Source: Candidatus Poribacteria bacterium (GTDB taxonomy: Bacteria > Poribacteria > WGA-4E > WGA-3G). From it: DNA of 64,000 bases. The stretch lies in NCBI GenBank assembly GCA_022827885.1, contig JAJEIP010000066.1, positions 1 through 64,000 of the forward strand, given 5' to 3'. Below are positions 32,885 to 42,198 of the stretch, piece after piece. The translations under genes and the position numbers were made by a program. Every line of letters begins with the position of its first letter. The stretch's first letter is position 1. The notes beneath the pieces are model-generated. The model was not told the DNA's origin. It saw nothing but the letters and a program-made list of their open reading frames with translations, and ran no database searches.

Positions 32885-34096
32885 CTATGGTGTAATCGCT
32901 TTATGAAGTTGTATCCTTCCATCTTTGACGGTGTTGACAACAGCACTCTTAATCGCGTGCCGATTTTCATCAAAATGCGACAGGACTGTAGCGCCACTAT
33001 AGTTCTGGGTCGCCTGAATTTCGTCTCGAATCGCCGCGGGTGTCAAGTCGGGGACGCGTCTCATCGCTTCAATGATGATGTTCGCTGCATCGTATCCGAG
33101 CGATGCCGGACCATCAGGAGCAATGCCAAACCGTGAGGTATAGTCCGCAATAAATTGACTCGCCTTTTTCCCTAACTGTTCTTCGGTTCCTCCGGCTGAA
33201 AAGTGATTCGCAAAGAAACTCCCTTCTGCTGCTATCCCGGCGATTTCAACGAGATCCGGTCGATCCCAACCATCGCCTCCGAGGAAGGTCGCGGAAATGT
33301 TGATATCGGTAGTTTTCGCCTGCTTCACGGCTAACAGGAATTCGGGACCCAAACCCGGTAGGAAGACAACGTCAACAGCGGGTTCCACGGCTGCAATGGC
33401 TGTCAATTGCTCAGTGAAATCCGTGGTGCCAGCCTCGTAAAATTGATGGATTGCAATTGTGCCCCCCTGGTCGGTGAATTCTTCAACAAAGACCTCCGTC
33501 AACCTTTGTGAGTAAGTTTCACCTGCCTCTGTAAGCACGCCCGCTGTTGTCGCGCCTAATTCCTGAACGGCGAAACCCGCCATCACACCGGCTTGGTATG
33601 GATCCGTGAACGCCCCCATAAACGAGAATCTCCTGTTTTCAGGACCTTTCGGATTCGTGGGATAGGTCGTCACCATAGGGATTCCAAGTTCTTGGACAAC
33701 ATCCCCGACTGGCATTGCCAGAACGGAGTAGTCTGGTCCCACGATTGCGGATACACCCGCGTTAATCAGTTCCTTTGCATACTGGACGCTGAGTGCGGGG
33801 TCTTTTTTATCATCTCGGATAAGGAGTTCTATCGGTAGCCCATTAATGCCGCCCGCCTCATTCGCGAGTGAAACAGCCAATTCCGCCCCGTTCCGCGTCG
33901 TCCCCGGATCGGGTGGACTGTATAGAAAACCGATTTTGACAGTAACCCTGCTATCGGGTGTTTCTGAATCCGTTGGTGCAACAACATGTTGGATGCGTTG
34001 GCACCCTAAAAGAAACACGACTGCAAAGAAAAATGATGCCAGAATTCCGTAAGCAACACGAGAACTAAAGGGTATTTGGTTCCGCTTATGTATCAT
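32885..34096 (-). CDS. ABC transporter substrate-binding lipoprotein (branched-chain amino acid type)
   Basis: A 403-residue periplasmic binding protein of the Leu/Ile/Val-binding (type I fold) family. The lipobox LLGC gives a lipid anchor at Cys32. Typical segments: KIGFLYSPPDPGTTRNGAELAVSLANEAGGINGLPIELL, AIVGPDYSVLAMPV and SLGYDAANIIIEAM. No permease or ATPase genes are adjacent, so its transporter is elsewhere or it is a sensor. GGAGG lies six bases before the ATG. The PhyH gene follows 21 bases downstream on the same strand and may be cotranscribed. Confidence 0.87.
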   Translation of the reverse strand: MIHKRNQIPFSSRVAYGILASFFFAVVFLLGCQRIQHVVAPTDSETPDSRVTVKIGFLYSPPDPGTTRNGAELAVSLANEAGGINGLPIELLIRDDKKDPALSVQYAKELINAGVSAIVGPDYSVLAMPVGDVVQELGIPMVTTYPTNPKGPENRRFSFMGAFTDPYQAGVMAGFAVQELGATTAGVLTEAGETYSQRLTEVFVEEFTDQGGTIAIHQFYEAGTTDFTEQLTAIAAVEPAVDVVFLPGLGPEFLLAVKQAKTTDINISATFLGGDGWDRPDLVEIAGIAAEGSFFANHFSAGGTEEQLGKKASQFIADYTSRFGIAPDGPASLGYDAANIIIEAMRRVPDLTPAAIRDEIQATQNYSGATVLSHFDENRHAIKSAVVNTVKDGRIQLHKAITP

Positions 34097-34197
34097 ATAA
34101 ATCCTCCGGTGCTTTTGTTTTTTTTAGATATTGATATTTTCGGAGATCATCTTAACAAATTTTGGAGATTTCGACAAGGTTTTTCAGAAGAATTGAT

Positions 34198-34226
34198 TTG
34201 ACACAATTTTGACTTTCGATTAAACT
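34198..34226 (+). promoter_or_regulatory. Sigma70-like promoter for ThuA-domain gene
   Basis: TTGACA, 17 bases, TAAACT, giving a leader of about 115 bases before the ATG at 34348. No clear operator. Confidence 0.6.
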
Positions 34227-34347
34227 ATCTCCACAAATTGCAGTTCTTGCGTTCGATTTTTCATCGTAAGCGGCGGATTTAGTGCCGTTTCCAAATTGTG
34301 TGTGCTCCTAAGACGCAATGTGTCTTTGCTTTATATTGGAGGCTCTC

Positions 34348-34995
34348 ATGTCGAAAATTCTCGTGTTATCAGGTGAAAACCACGGTTTCAGTGCAAGTGC
34401 CAGCATCATTCACGATTTTCTCTCCGATGATGCTAATATTTCAGCGACGTTAACTGACGATAAAGGGGTTTTAGCATCCGAGGCATTAAATACCTACGAT
34501 GCGTGTGTCTTTGGCACCGGCTTCACGCGGACAGAACGCCAAGCGGACGGCTCCGTCGCTCGTGTCTCCGATTTAGCACCTGCTGAAGAAGAGGGTTTGT
34601 TCCAATTTGTCAATAGTGGTAAAGGGTTAGTCGGCATTCACGGGACCGCGTGGTGGATCAGTGGTCAAGCAATGGATCTCATCGGTGGTGCTTCCAATTG
34701 GCATCCACCGGGCTCAACGTTTACTGTCCATATTGAGGATAGTGAACATCCCACGACCCAAGGCGTCGAAGATTTTGATGTGGAAGATGAAATCTACATC
34801 TCCGCCCACGATCCCCACATTCACGTGCTGGCGTCTGCTGAGTGGTTCGGTAAGGCACATCCGATGGCATGGGTGCGATCTTACGGTTCTGGACGCGTCT
34901 TTTACACCACGTTAGGACACGGGCCCGGAACCTTCGAGCGCGCCGGAATGCAGAAGTTTCTCACCCAAGGTGTGAAATGGGCAGCGGCATCGTAG
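34348..34995 (+). CDS. ThuA-like domain protein
   Basis: A 215-residue protein with the ThuA (trehalose utilisation) glutamine-amidotransferase-like fold. Diagnostic parts are ILVLSGENHGFSAS at the N-terminus, GKGLVGIHGTAWW near residue 95, DEIYISAHDPHIHVL and GRVFYTTLGHGPGTFE near the C-terminus. The start is the ATG at 34348, with GGAGG five bases upstream, not the frame-open codon at 34318. ThuA proteins accompany sugar oxidoreductases and glycan degradation, but their chemistry is poorly known. The next gene is an enolase-superfamily dehydratase on the same strand. Confidence 0.85.
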   Translation: MSKILVLSGENHGFSASASIIHDFLSDDANISATLTDDKGVLASEALNTYDACVFGTGFTRTERQADGSVARVSDLAPAEEEGLFQFVNSGKGLVGIHGTAWWISGQAMDLIGGASNWHPPGSTFTVHIEDSEHPTTQGVEDFDVEDEIYISAHDPHIHVLASAEWFGKAHPMAWVRSYGSGRVFYTTLGHGPGTFERAGMQKFLTQGVKWAAAS

Positions 34996-35046
34996 ATGTG
35001 TGTGGAAAGTTTTGCAAATCTGCAAGCGACACCTAAAATTCTCTAA

Positions 35047-35068
35047 GGCGAGGCACCTATGCCTCGCC
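35047..35068. repeat. Palindromic repeat overlapping a false start
   Basis: Perfect stem GGCGAGGC / GCCTCGCC with a six-base loop. An ATG in the loop opens the long frame of the next gene, but the nine codons it adds are the repeat itself. It may be a weak terminator after the ThuA gene. Confidence 0.65.
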
Positions 35069-35085
35069 ACTCCATTATCGTAAAA

Positions 35086-36165
35086 ATGCCCATACTAAAA
35101 ATCGCAAACATAGAGACCGAGATCGTTCAGGTAAACCACCGTGGTAATTGGGTCTTCGTCAAAGTCCATGCCGACGACGGCACAATCGGTGTTGGTGAGG
35201 CTTCCCACGGTAGGGACGACGCGAGCATCCAACATATCATTCAAACGCTCAAATCTGCGCTCATCGGTTGGGATCCGTTTCAACTTGAGGCATTTCGCCA
35301 ACGTTTCTACCACGACGCCGAAAGCCACACCTACCATACTGCTCTCAGCGGGATTGAGCAGGCAATGTGCGATCTGATAGGGAAGGCGTTGGATGTGCCG
35401 AGTTATCAATTGTTAGGCGGCAAGTGCCGAGAAAAGATCCGTCTTTACGCCAATATCAACCGTGCGACCCTTGATCGCAGTCCTGCCGGTTTTGCCACCA
35501 ACGCCGAGCGCGCTGTTGCTGAGGGGTTTACCGCTATAAAATGTGCACCCTTCGACGATGTTTCCGTCGCAAACCTTTCACGCGGAACGCTGACCCCTGC
35601 TATCTTCACGGGGATTGAGCGCATTCGCACAATTCGCGCAGCGATCGGTGCGGATATCGATCTCATGGTGGATTGCCACAGTCGTTTTAACCCGGGTATT
35701 CTCATCCAAGTCGCAAAGGAACTGGAGGACTTGCACCTCTTCTGGATTGAGGATGCCGTGTCACTGGACAATCTTGATGCTTTCGCCTATATGAGTCAAT
35801 CCATCGGTATCCCAATTGCAACCGGTGAACGCTTACGCACTCTCACGGATTTTGATCGGTTGCTAACCCAAACACACGTTGATTATATTTTACCGGATGT
35901 CAAGCATGTTGGCGGGATTACCGGTTTGAAAAGAATTGCGACGCTTGCTGCTGCGCGAAATGTCATGGTAACACCCCACAATCCGAGCGGTCCTGTCGCG
36001 ACCGCCGCGAGTGTGCAATGCATGGCGAGTGTCCCGAACTTCGCAATCCTTGAATACGCCTGGGGAGAAGTAGACTGGCGCGCATCTCTCATTGATCCAC
36101 CCGAAGCAATCGTTGATGGATTTATCGACGTGCCTTCCCGAACCGGACTCGGCGTTACACTTTAA
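35086..36165 (+). CDS. Mandelate racemase/muconate lactonizing family protein, galactonate dehydratase-like
   Basis: A 359-residue enolase-superfamily enzyme that abstracts a proton next to a carboxylate. The N-terminal capping domain runs to about residue 115. The barrel carries the Lys in AIKCAP, metal ligands in MVDCHSR, WIEDAV and ATGERLR, and TPHNPSGPVAT with the catalytic His, a pattern typical of D-galactonate dehydratase and related sugar-acid dehydratases. I start at the ATG at 35086 (MPILKIANIE) because the upstream ATG at 35059 lies inside a palindromic repeat. It follows the ThuA gene by about 90 bp. The exact sugar acid is unknown. Confidence 0.86.
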   Translation: MPILKIANIETEIVQVNHRGNWVFVKVHADDGTIGVGEASHGRDDASIQHIIQTLKSALIGWDPFQLEAFRQRFYHDAESHTYHTALSGIEQAMCDLIGKALDVPSYQLLGGKCREKIRLYANINRATLDRSPAGFATNAERAVAEGFTAIKCAPFDDVSVANLSRGTLTPAIFTGIERIRTIRAAIGADIDLMVDCHSRFNPGILIQVAKELEDLHLFWIEDAVSLDNLDAFAYMSQSIGIPIATGERLRTLTDFDRLLTQTHVDYILPDVKHVGGITGLKRIATLAAARNVMVTPHNPSGPVATAASVQCMASVPNFAILEYAWGEVDWRASLIDPPEAIVDGFIDVPSRTGLGVTL

Positions 36166-36183
36166 AATATCTCAGGAGTCTGA

Positions 36184-36960
36184 ATGATGTTTTGCAAACC
36201 TGACAACCCAATTATCCTCAAATTTATGCCGCTTTGTCTTTTTCTGCTTGTCCTTACTTTTGCTGGATGCCTCGGAAACCTACAGACGATGCAAACCGCA
36301 ACCGATACGCCTGCTCCCGCTGCAGAGACGGAGGAAGCATCGCGTCCGCTCGCGGAACTTCAACTCTCGACACCTAAGACAAATTATGCTGCACAGGAAG
36401 AAATTCCCCTTCAACTCAATATTCAGAACGGCAAATTTGACCTCCTCGTGCCTTTCTTCAGTGTCGCGACGAAGGGTGCCTTCACGCGGATAACTGTAAA
36501 GGACGCGAATGGACAAATCGTCGAACCGAAGCGCGCGATTACGCAGGAGCACCCACAGACATATGTAACACACGATGGAAAGCCTGTCCGATGTATCCAC
36601 GGATTTGATTTCAAAGCGGACATGAAGCAGGAACTGACATTGAAAGATATTCAACGATACTATCGGTTACAACCCGGTACTTACACCATAACGCTTGCAA
36701 TTGATCTGGAAGTTTACCGAGAATTTATCATTGAGGATCACCCCGATATACTCGAATTAAAGCGCGATCTCGCACGGCTTCAGAGTGATCCAAATCTTCA
36801 AGCAGCCGCAAAGGCGGACGCTGTCAATTACTACCAAGAACAAATTAAACTGATTGGAGAAAGACACGAGGATGTAGTGGAGGACATTTACTTACCCGTC
36901 AAATCACGGCGTGGAAAGGCATCGCTTGTATCTAACGAAATCACACTAACCATAAAGTAA
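36184..36960 (+). CDS. Lipoprotein, paralogue of the next gene
   Basis: A 258-residue predicted lipoprotein: lipobox FAGC at about residue 29, a Thr/Ala/Pro/Glu-rich linker, then a beta-rich domain with STPKTNYAAQEEIPLQLNIQ, FDLLVPFFSVATKGAFT and VEPKRAIT, followed by a helical segment and a closing DIYLPVKSRRG...ITLTIK. The next gene has the same layout at about 40 percent identity by eye. AGGAG lies five bases before the ATG. It follows the dehydratase gene by 18 bases, so it may be cotranscribed. No known family; a role at the membrane surface is likely. Confidence 0.75.
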   Translation: MMFCKPDNPIILKFMPLCLFLLVLTFAGCLGNLQTMQTATDTPAPAAETEEASRPLAELQLSTPKTNYAAQEEIPLQLNIQNGKFDLLVPFFSVATKGAFTRITVKDANGQIVEPKRAITQEHPQTYVTHDGKPVRCIHGFDFKADMKQELTLKDIQRYYRLQPGTYTITLAIDLEVYREFIIEDHPDILELKRDLARLQSDPNLQAAAKADAVNYYQEQIKLIGERHEDVVEDIYLPVKSRRGKASLVSNEITLTIK

Positions 36961-36967
36961 ATCTTCT

Positions 36968-37693
36968 ATGAAACCCTCTAACACTCTTATACTTCTTTGT
37001 ATAGTTCTAATTTTTAGCTTAATAGGATGCCTTGCCGGTTTACAAACCCCATCTTCCCCAACCGATGTAGCGACTGCCGCTTCAGGTGTTACCCTCTCTC
37101 TTAAAACGCCTACGTCGACTTACACCTCTAAGGCACCTATCCCTCTTGAGCTCGGCATTCAGGGTGGGGAGTTTAATCTGCTCGTTCCTTTTGTCAATGT
37201 CGCAACGTCTGGAGCGTTTACCCAACTGAAAGTAACCGATACCGATGGCAACATTGTTGAACCCAAACGCTCGATTACACTGCCCAGGACAGAGGAAATT
37301 TTCATTGAAAAAGAGAGGAAATCTATCCAGTGTATCCGGGGATTTGAATTGAAACCTACCACAACACAGGTTGCCTCTCTAACGGATTTGCGGAAATACT
37401 ATGAGTTTCAAAAAGGCAATTATACAATCACACTCACAATGGCGTTACCGGTTTACCGAGATTTTTTGAAAAAACGGAATCCAGAGATTATGGAATTAGA
37501 GGAGGAAATTAAACGAATTAAAAAGGTTGCAGATGCACACGTCTCCGCCGCCGATAAACGTTCCGCAGTCAACGACCTACAGCAACAAATTGAACGTCTT
37601 GAAAAGAGGGCCAGCGATATCTATCTACCCGTTAAATCACTGCTCGGTCAGGCAGCCCTCACCGCTAATAGTGTTGTCCTGACAATAGAATAG
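36968..37693 (+). CDS. Lipoprotein, tandem paralogue
   Basis: A 241-residue lipoprotein with lipobox LIGC at about residue 21. The mature part repeats the plan of the preceding protein: LKTPTSTYTSKAPIPLELGIQ, FNLLVPFVNVATSGAFT, VEPKRSIT, RKYYEFQKGNYTITLTM, then a charged coiled-coil-like helix (ELEEEIKRIKKVADAH) and DIYLPVKSLLG. The linker is shorter and the sequence more Lys-rich. It starts seven bases after its paralogue, with only a weak Shine-Dalgarno site, so it is probably translated by coupling. Tandem duplication is clear; function unknown. Confidence 0.75.
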   Translation: MKPSNTLILLCIVLIFSLIGCLAGLQTPSSPTDVATAASGVTLSLKTPTSTYTSKAPIPLELGIQGGEFNLLVPFVNVATSGAFTQLKVTDTDGNIVEPKRSITLPRTEEIFIEKERKSIQCIRGFELKPTTTQVASLTDLRKYYEFQKGNYTITLTMALPVYRDFLKKRNPEIMELEEEIKRIKKVADAHVSAADKRSAVNDLQQQIERLEKRASDIYLPVKSLLGQAALTANSVVLTIE

Positions 37694-37779
37694 GGATTTG
37701 GGAAAGTATTTATGGTAAACCTGAAAAATAAACAGACATTTTATCCCGGGCCCGGTAGGTGCGGTTTCTAACCAGGGTT

Positions 37780-37800
37780 CCCACCCGTTACTGGGAAGGG
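37780..37800. repeat. Shared 21-base repeat, copy 2
   Basis: Second copy of CCCACCCGTTACTGGGAAGG, identical to that at 21025-21045. Here it follows a GGTTTCTAACC palindrome. Confidence 0.7.
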
Positions 37801-37901
37801 ACACCGGTTCTGAATGTCTAATTAATTCTAAGGTCTACTATAGTCTTAATTCTGTGCGAAATGCCCAAACAGAATGCCCTCGCGTCCTTTAAAAATTTTA
37901 C

Positions 37902-37930
37902 TTGCAAATTCGCGCAAAATAATATATAAT
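37902..37930 (+). promoter_or_regulatory. Sigma70-like promoter of the nuo operon
   Basis: TTGCAA, 17 bases, TATAAT, giving a leader of about 60 bases before nuoA. It is the only strong promoter seen for the eleven-gene operon. Confidence 0.7.
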
Positions 37931-37996
37931 TTTAACCAACGAAACGCATACACCCTAAAGTTTACGTGACATCGCGATTCTCAAGGATCACCCAGA

Positions 37997-38407
37997 ATGC
38001 TTTTTAACTTCGCAAATGTGCTAATCTTCTTGATTGTTGGTTGTTTATTTGTCGTTTTAAACCTTACTGTCTCTCGCCTCCTCCATACGAAAATATTCTC
38101 AGGCGAAAAGTATATCCCATACGAATGCGGCGAAGATCCGATCGGTGATACACGGATTAAGTTTAACACCCGCTTTTACGTCATCGCGCTCATTTTCCTC
38201 ATCTTTGACGTGGAGACGGTGTTCCTTTTCCCGTGGGCGGTCGTTTTTCGCGACTTCGGGCTCTTCGCATTTTTGGAGATGCTCGTTTTTATCGCCATTC
38301 TGTTAGTCGGGCTTGCATACGTCTGGGCAAAGGGAGATCTGGAATGGATCCGATCCACGCAGTTGGAAGTCCAATCCGTCCGGAGGGAAGAAAGTTATGA
38401 TAATTGA
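37997..38407 (+). CDS. nuoA: NADH-quinone oxidoreductase subunit A
   Basis: A 136-residue membrane subunit of complex I with three transmembrane helices (about residues 5-25, 60-80 and 90-110). Diagnostic are [10 protein letters not shown] and the second-helix [22 protein letters not shown]. First gene of the operon, downstream of a promoter at 37902. Its stop overlaps nuoB: nuoB starts at 38397, inside the last codons. Length and motif are typical. Confidence 0.95.
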   Translation: MLFNFANVLIFLIVGCLFVVLNLTVSRLLHTKIFSGEKYIPYECGEDPIGDTRIKFNTRFYVIALIFLIFDVETVFLFPWAVVFRDFGLFAFLEMLVFIAILLVGLAYVWAKGDLEWIRSTQLEVQSVRREESYDN

Positions 38408-38978
38408 TGAGAAACTGGACAAAAATGTTATTGTCACCTCGGTTGATGCCGTCGCCAACTGGGCACGCTCCTCCGCCCTCTGGCCCATGACGTTCGGGCT
38501 TGCCTGCTGTGCCATTGAATTTATGGCGACTGCCGCTTCTAACTACGACCTCGACCGGTTCGGCGCAGGTGTGCCGCGCGCGACACCCCGTCAGTCCGAT
38601 CTTATGGTTATCTCTGGCACGGTGACACTCAAGATGGCAACTCGGATCCGACGGCTTTATGAACAGATGCCGGAACCGAAATATGTTATTTCGATGGGCA
38701 GTTGTGCGACCAGCGGCGGCCCCTATTGGCAACACGGATACCACGTCCTCAAAGGCGTTGATCGGATTATTCCTGTTGATGTGTATGTGCCAGGATGCCC
38801 ACCGCGCCCGGAAGCACTTATTGAAGGACTCCTCAAGTTACAAGAGAAGATTAGAACCCAGACCGTCGCAAAACGCGATCACGTACCCTTCCTGAAGAGA
38901 CTCTTTACGAAAACGGAGTGGTACGAGCTTGAAGGAACTGAAGCCGCGGAAGCCGAAAACACTGAAACTACCGCCTAA
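38397..38978 (+). CDS. nuoB: NADH-quinone oxidoreductase subunit B
   Basis: A 193-residue peripheral subunit that binds the terminal iron-sulfur cluster N2 next to the quinone site. Cluster Cys are in [22 protein letters not shown] and VPGCPPRPE. The start is the ATG at 38397 with GGAGG about ten bases upstream and an eleven-base overlap with nuoA; the frame is open further upstream but that part is a nuoA shadow. The C-terminal 35 residues (after [12 protein letters not shown]) are an acidic, Ala/Glu-rich tail. Confidence 0.95.
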   Translation: MIIDEKLDKNVIVTSVDAVANWARSSALWPMTFGLACCAIEFMATAASNYDLDRFGAGVPRATPRQSDLMVISGTVTLKMATRIRRLYEQMPEPKYVISMGSCATSGGPYWQHGYHVLKGVDRIIPVDVYVPGCPPRPEALIEGLLKLQEKIRTQTVAKRDHVPFLKRLFTKTEWYELEGTEAAEAENTETTA

Positions 38979-39037
38979 ACGATCAGTTGTCCAACGGTAG
39001 CAGCGATTTGTAATCGCAAGCATGGAGTAGGATATAC

Positions 39038-39523
39038 GTGAAACCGGAAGAAATCTATGAAGTCCTAACCAAACAGTTTGGTGAAGCCGTCCTCGGTTTT
39101 GACACCGAACTCGCTGGTGACCCGAATATTCGCATTGCCCCCTCAGCAATCGCCGATGTGTGCCAGTATCTCGCCGAAACCGACACATTGGCATTTGATT
39201 CCCTGATGTGCCTTAGTGGTCTTGATTTGAGTGCCAGGGACGAAGAACTCGCTATTGTCTACCATCTCTATGCCATGCAGCATCGGCATAGCGTCGTACT
39301 GAAAACGACAGTTCCGAAAACCGATTCACACCTTCCAAGCGTCTCGCATATCTGGAAAACCGCGGATTGGCACGAGCGTGAGGCTTATGACCTCTACGGC
39401 ATTTTCTTTGAGGGACACACCGATCTCCGCCGCATCTTACTTCCCGATGATTGGGACGGATACCCCCTACGCAAGGATTACAAGGAGCCGGAGTTCTATC
39501 GCGGTATGCGTGTGCCGTATTAG
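39038..39523 (+). CDS. nuoC: NADH-quinone oxidoreductase subunit C
   Basis: The 30-kDa subunit of the connecting arm, here 161 residues. The family signature is intact: WHEREAYDLYGIFFEGHTDLRRILLPDDW followed by GYPLRKDY near the C-terminus. The start is GTG at 39038, with GGAGTAGG upstream. It is separate from nuoD, unlike the fused nuoCD of E. coli. The 59-bp gap after nuoB contains a small GCGATTTGTAATCGC palindrome. Confidence 0.93.
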   Translation: MKPEEIYEVLTKQFGEAVLGFDTELAGDPNIRIAPSAIADVCQYLAETDTLAFDSLMCLSGLDLSARDEELAIVYHLYAMQHRHSVVLKTTVPKTDSHLPSVSHIWKTADWHEREAYDLYGIFFEGHTDLRRILLPDDWDGYPLRKDYKEPEFYRGMRVPY

Positions 39524-39640
39524 GGGCAGTTCAGATTTGACATCGGACATCAAAAATGGTATCATATATACTGGTAAAGTCCAAAAATACGAGGGAATGC
39601 GTAAGTCCTACATGGAAAGAAACGCAGCTTGGAACGAAAA

Positions 39641-40846
39641 ATGGAAACGACACCACAGACTGAAAGCAAAATCATAGAGTTGAAACCGTTCGCTGATGAA
39701 ATGGTGGTGAACATGGGACCGCAGCATCCAAGTACACACGGCGTGTTACGGCTGGAGTTGAAATTGGATGGCGAAGTCGTTCGGGAAGCAATCCCCCACA
39801 TCGGCTACCTGCATCGCTGTTTTGAGAAGCACTCCGAGAACCTCTCTTACCCCCAAATTATTCCCTTTACCGACCGAATGGATTACATAGCGGCGATGAA
39901 CCAGAATTGGGGGTTCTGTCTCGCTGTCGAGAAATTGTTGGAGATGGATGAAAGCAAAGACTTCGAGGTGCCGGAACGGGCGGAATACCTGCGGGTACTT
40001 ATCTGTGAATTAAATCGTATTGCGAGCCATCTCCTCTCCTTCGGGACCTACGGAATGGACATTGGCGCATTTACGCCATTTCTTTACGCCTTCCGGGATC
40101 GAGAACGGTTGCTCCTGCTTTTTGAGAAAATATGCGGTGCACGCCTCACCTATAACTATATCCGTATCGGTGGCGTCTCCGAAATCATCCCGATGGAGTC
40201 GGGTTCCATTGCCGAACAGAATTTTTTGGACGAAGTCGAGGCGTTTTTAGACTACTTTGAACCGTTGATTGATGAGTATAACGAACTCCTGACAAAAAAC
40301 AGTATCTTCGCGCAACGCACGACGGGGGTCGCTGTCATGTCGGCGGAGATGGCACTCAGCTACGGCGCAACGGGTCCGAACCTTCGCGGTTCCGGTATTG
40401 ATTGGGATCTGCGGCGAGACGAACCCTACTCTATTTACGACAGGTTTGACTTTGATGTGCCTGTTGCTGTGGACGTTCCAGAATTAGGAGCGGTTGTCGG
40501 TGACTGCTGGTGTCGTTACAAAATACGCATGGACGAAATGAAAGAGTCTGTCCGGATTGTGCGACAGATTTTAGCGGAAGGACTCCCCGACGGTCCCGTC
40601 ATGGCGGATTTAAAAGCCGTCCGTCCACCGAAAGGTGAAATCTATTTCCGCAGTGAAGCTCCGCGCGGTGAACTTGGATTCTACATTGTCAGTGATGGCA
40701 CACCGAAGCCTGTCCGTCTCAAGGGACGTTCCCCCTGCTTCAGTGCTTTGAGCGCACTCCAGGAACTCAGTCGCGGTTTGATGGTCGCAGATATTATCGC
40801 CATTATCGGTAGTATTGATATTGTGATGGGAGAAGTGGACCGGTAA
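39641..40846 (+). CDS. nuoD: NADH-quinone oxidoreductase subunit D
   Basis: The 49-kDa subunit that, with NuoB, forms the quinone-reduction site. Landmarks: VVNMGPQHPSTHGVLRL (quinone-site His), YLHRCFEKHSENLSYPQ, MDYIAAMNQNWGF and PRGELGFYIVSDG near the C-terminus. I start at the ATG at 39641; an in-frame TTG at 39629 adds four residues. A 117-bp gap separates it from nuoC, with no obvious element. About 401 residues, normal length. Confidence 0.94.
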   Translation: METTPQTESKIIELKPFADEMVVNMGPQHPSTHGVLRLELKLDGEVVREAIPHIGYLHRCFEKHSENLSYPQIIPFTDRMDYIAAMNQNWGFCLAVEKLLEMDESKDFEVPERAEYLRVLICELNRIASHLLSFGTYGMDIGAFTPFLYAFRDRERLLLLFEKICGARLTYNYIRIGGVSEIIPMESGSIAEQNFLDEVEAFLDYFEPLIDEYNELLTKNSIFAQRTTGVAVMSAEMALSYGATGPNLRGSGIDWDLRRDEPYSIYDRFDFDVPVAVDVPELGAVVGDCWCRYKIRMDEMKESVRIVRQILAEGLPDGPVMADLKAVRPPKGEIYFRSEAPRGELGFYIVSDGTPKPVRLKGRSPCFSALSALQELSRGLMVADIIAIIGSIDIVMGEVDR

Positions 40847-40890
40847 ACGCGCTTCATAGCGAAGTTGACCGAATCAAACAAGGAGGTTAG

Positions 40891-42159
40891 ATGTCGGATT
40901 TTAGGACGATGCTTGCAGGTTTCCCATATTTCAATATATCTGAAAATTTCTTTCCCAATCTAAGGTTACAAGATGGACACAACTGGGCAGAGGAATTTAT
41001 ACAGAACGTTGTGATTCCGCGGTTACCGGAAGCGGTTGCTTCGCATTTTCCTGTGGAGATCGGCACAGTTCTCGTTATGTTTGCATGTGCTGGCGTTTTT
41101 GTTGGAGTCGTCCCATTACTCCCCTTGGTATTGGTGCTCGCAGAACGAAAGGTCTCCGCGCGTTTTCAGAATCGAACGGGTCCGATGCGCGTCGGACCGT
41201 GGGGTATACTGCAAACGTTAGCCGACGGTGTAAAACTCATTTTCAAAGAAGATTTTATCCCCCCACAAGGCGATAAACTCCTTTTCCTCCTTGCCCCCTA
41301 TATCATTTTTGCCTGCTCATTCGCTGTCTTTGCCGCGATTCCCTTCAGCGAAGGTATATTGGTGAGCGACTTTAATATCGGTATCTTCTATATTATGGCG
41401 ATCTCCTCTGTGATTGTCATGGGGGTGATTATGGCGGGCTGGTCCTCGAATAGCAAATGGTCACTGTTGGGGTCGCTCCGTTCTGCTGCCCAGATTGTCA
41501 GTTATGAAATTCCGCTCGGTCTCTCTATCCTCACCGTGGTGATGCTCGTCGAAAGTTTGAGCATGCAGGAGATTGTCGCAAGTCAATCCAATGGCGTTTT
41601 CAGTTGGCTCATTTTCCGAACCCCCTTTGCCTTTATCGCATTCTTTATCTTCTTTATCTCTTCTATCGCTGAGGTAAACCGAACGCCGTTTGATTTGCCC
41701 GAAGCCGAATCCGAAATCGTTGCGGGTTTCCATACCGAGTATAGCGGTATGCGTTTCGCACTCTTCTTTATCGCTGAATACGCGAACATGTTCGCAGTGA
41801 GCGCAATCGCTGTAACACTTTTCCTCGGGGTTTGGGAAGGTGTTTTACCGGGTTACGATATCCTCGGCGGCTTCCCCGGTTTTGTTATCAAATCCATGGG
41901 ACTCGTCTTTTTGATGATGTGGTTGAGATGGACGTTGCCGCGCTTGCGGGTAGATCAGCTGATGAATCTCTGCTGGAAATACTTCATCCCGATCGCCTTC
42001 TTTAACATCTTAGGCACGGGTATCTGGGGACTCATTTTCCCAGAAGACACCGTGATTAGCACCAGCATTAGTTGCGCAATTATCTATATTGGACTTATCG
42101 CCGCGTATAAGGTTGCTGGACGGGGGATCGCACAGAGACCCGCACCACAACCAAGTTAG
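40891..42159 (+). CDS. nuoH: NADH-quinone oxidoreductase subunit H
   Basis: The membrane subunit that links the quinone cavity to the proton-pumping arm. Eight or so helices, with the signature AERKVSARFQNRTGPMRVGPWGILQTLADGVKL and the quinone-channel Glu-rich loop EVNRTPFDLPEAESEIVAGFHTEYSGM. It is 422 residues, longer than the usual 320-350, because about 55 residues precede the first helix (start MSDFRTMLAG). A full AAGGAGGT site lies four bases before the ATG, supporting that long start. Confidence 0.94.
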   Translation: MSDFRTMLAGFPYFNISENFFPNLRLQDGHNWAEEFIQNVVIPRLPEAVASHFPVEIGTVLVMFACAGVFVGVVPLLPLVLVLAERKVSARFQNRTGPMRVGPWGILQTLADGVKLIFKEDFIPPQGDKLLFLLAPYIIFACSFAVFAAIPFSEGILVSDFNIGIFYIMAISSVIVMGVIMAGWSSNSKWSLLGSLRSAAQIVSYEIPLGLSILTVVMLVESLSMQEIVASQSNGVFSWLIFRTPFAFIAFFIFFISSIAEVNRTPFDLPEAESEIVAGFHTEYSGMRFALFFIAEYANMFAVSAIAVTLFLGVWEGVLPGYDILGGFPGFVIKSMGLVFLMMWLRWTLPRLRVDQLMNLCWKYFIPIAFFNILGTGIWGLIFPEDTVISTSISCAIIYIGLIAAYKVAGRGIAQRPAPQPS

Positions 42160-42198
42160 GGTCGTATCTGTATCCATTATCTGGAAGGAGCACCTAAA

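Larger units (their letters stand above)
37694..37996. other. Intergenic region upstream of nuo operon
   Basis: About 300 bases holding a palindrome-rich segment (37747-37812, with GGTAGGTGCGGTTTCTAACC and the shared 21-base repeat) and the nuo promoter. Nothing else is recognisable. Confidence 0.6.
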
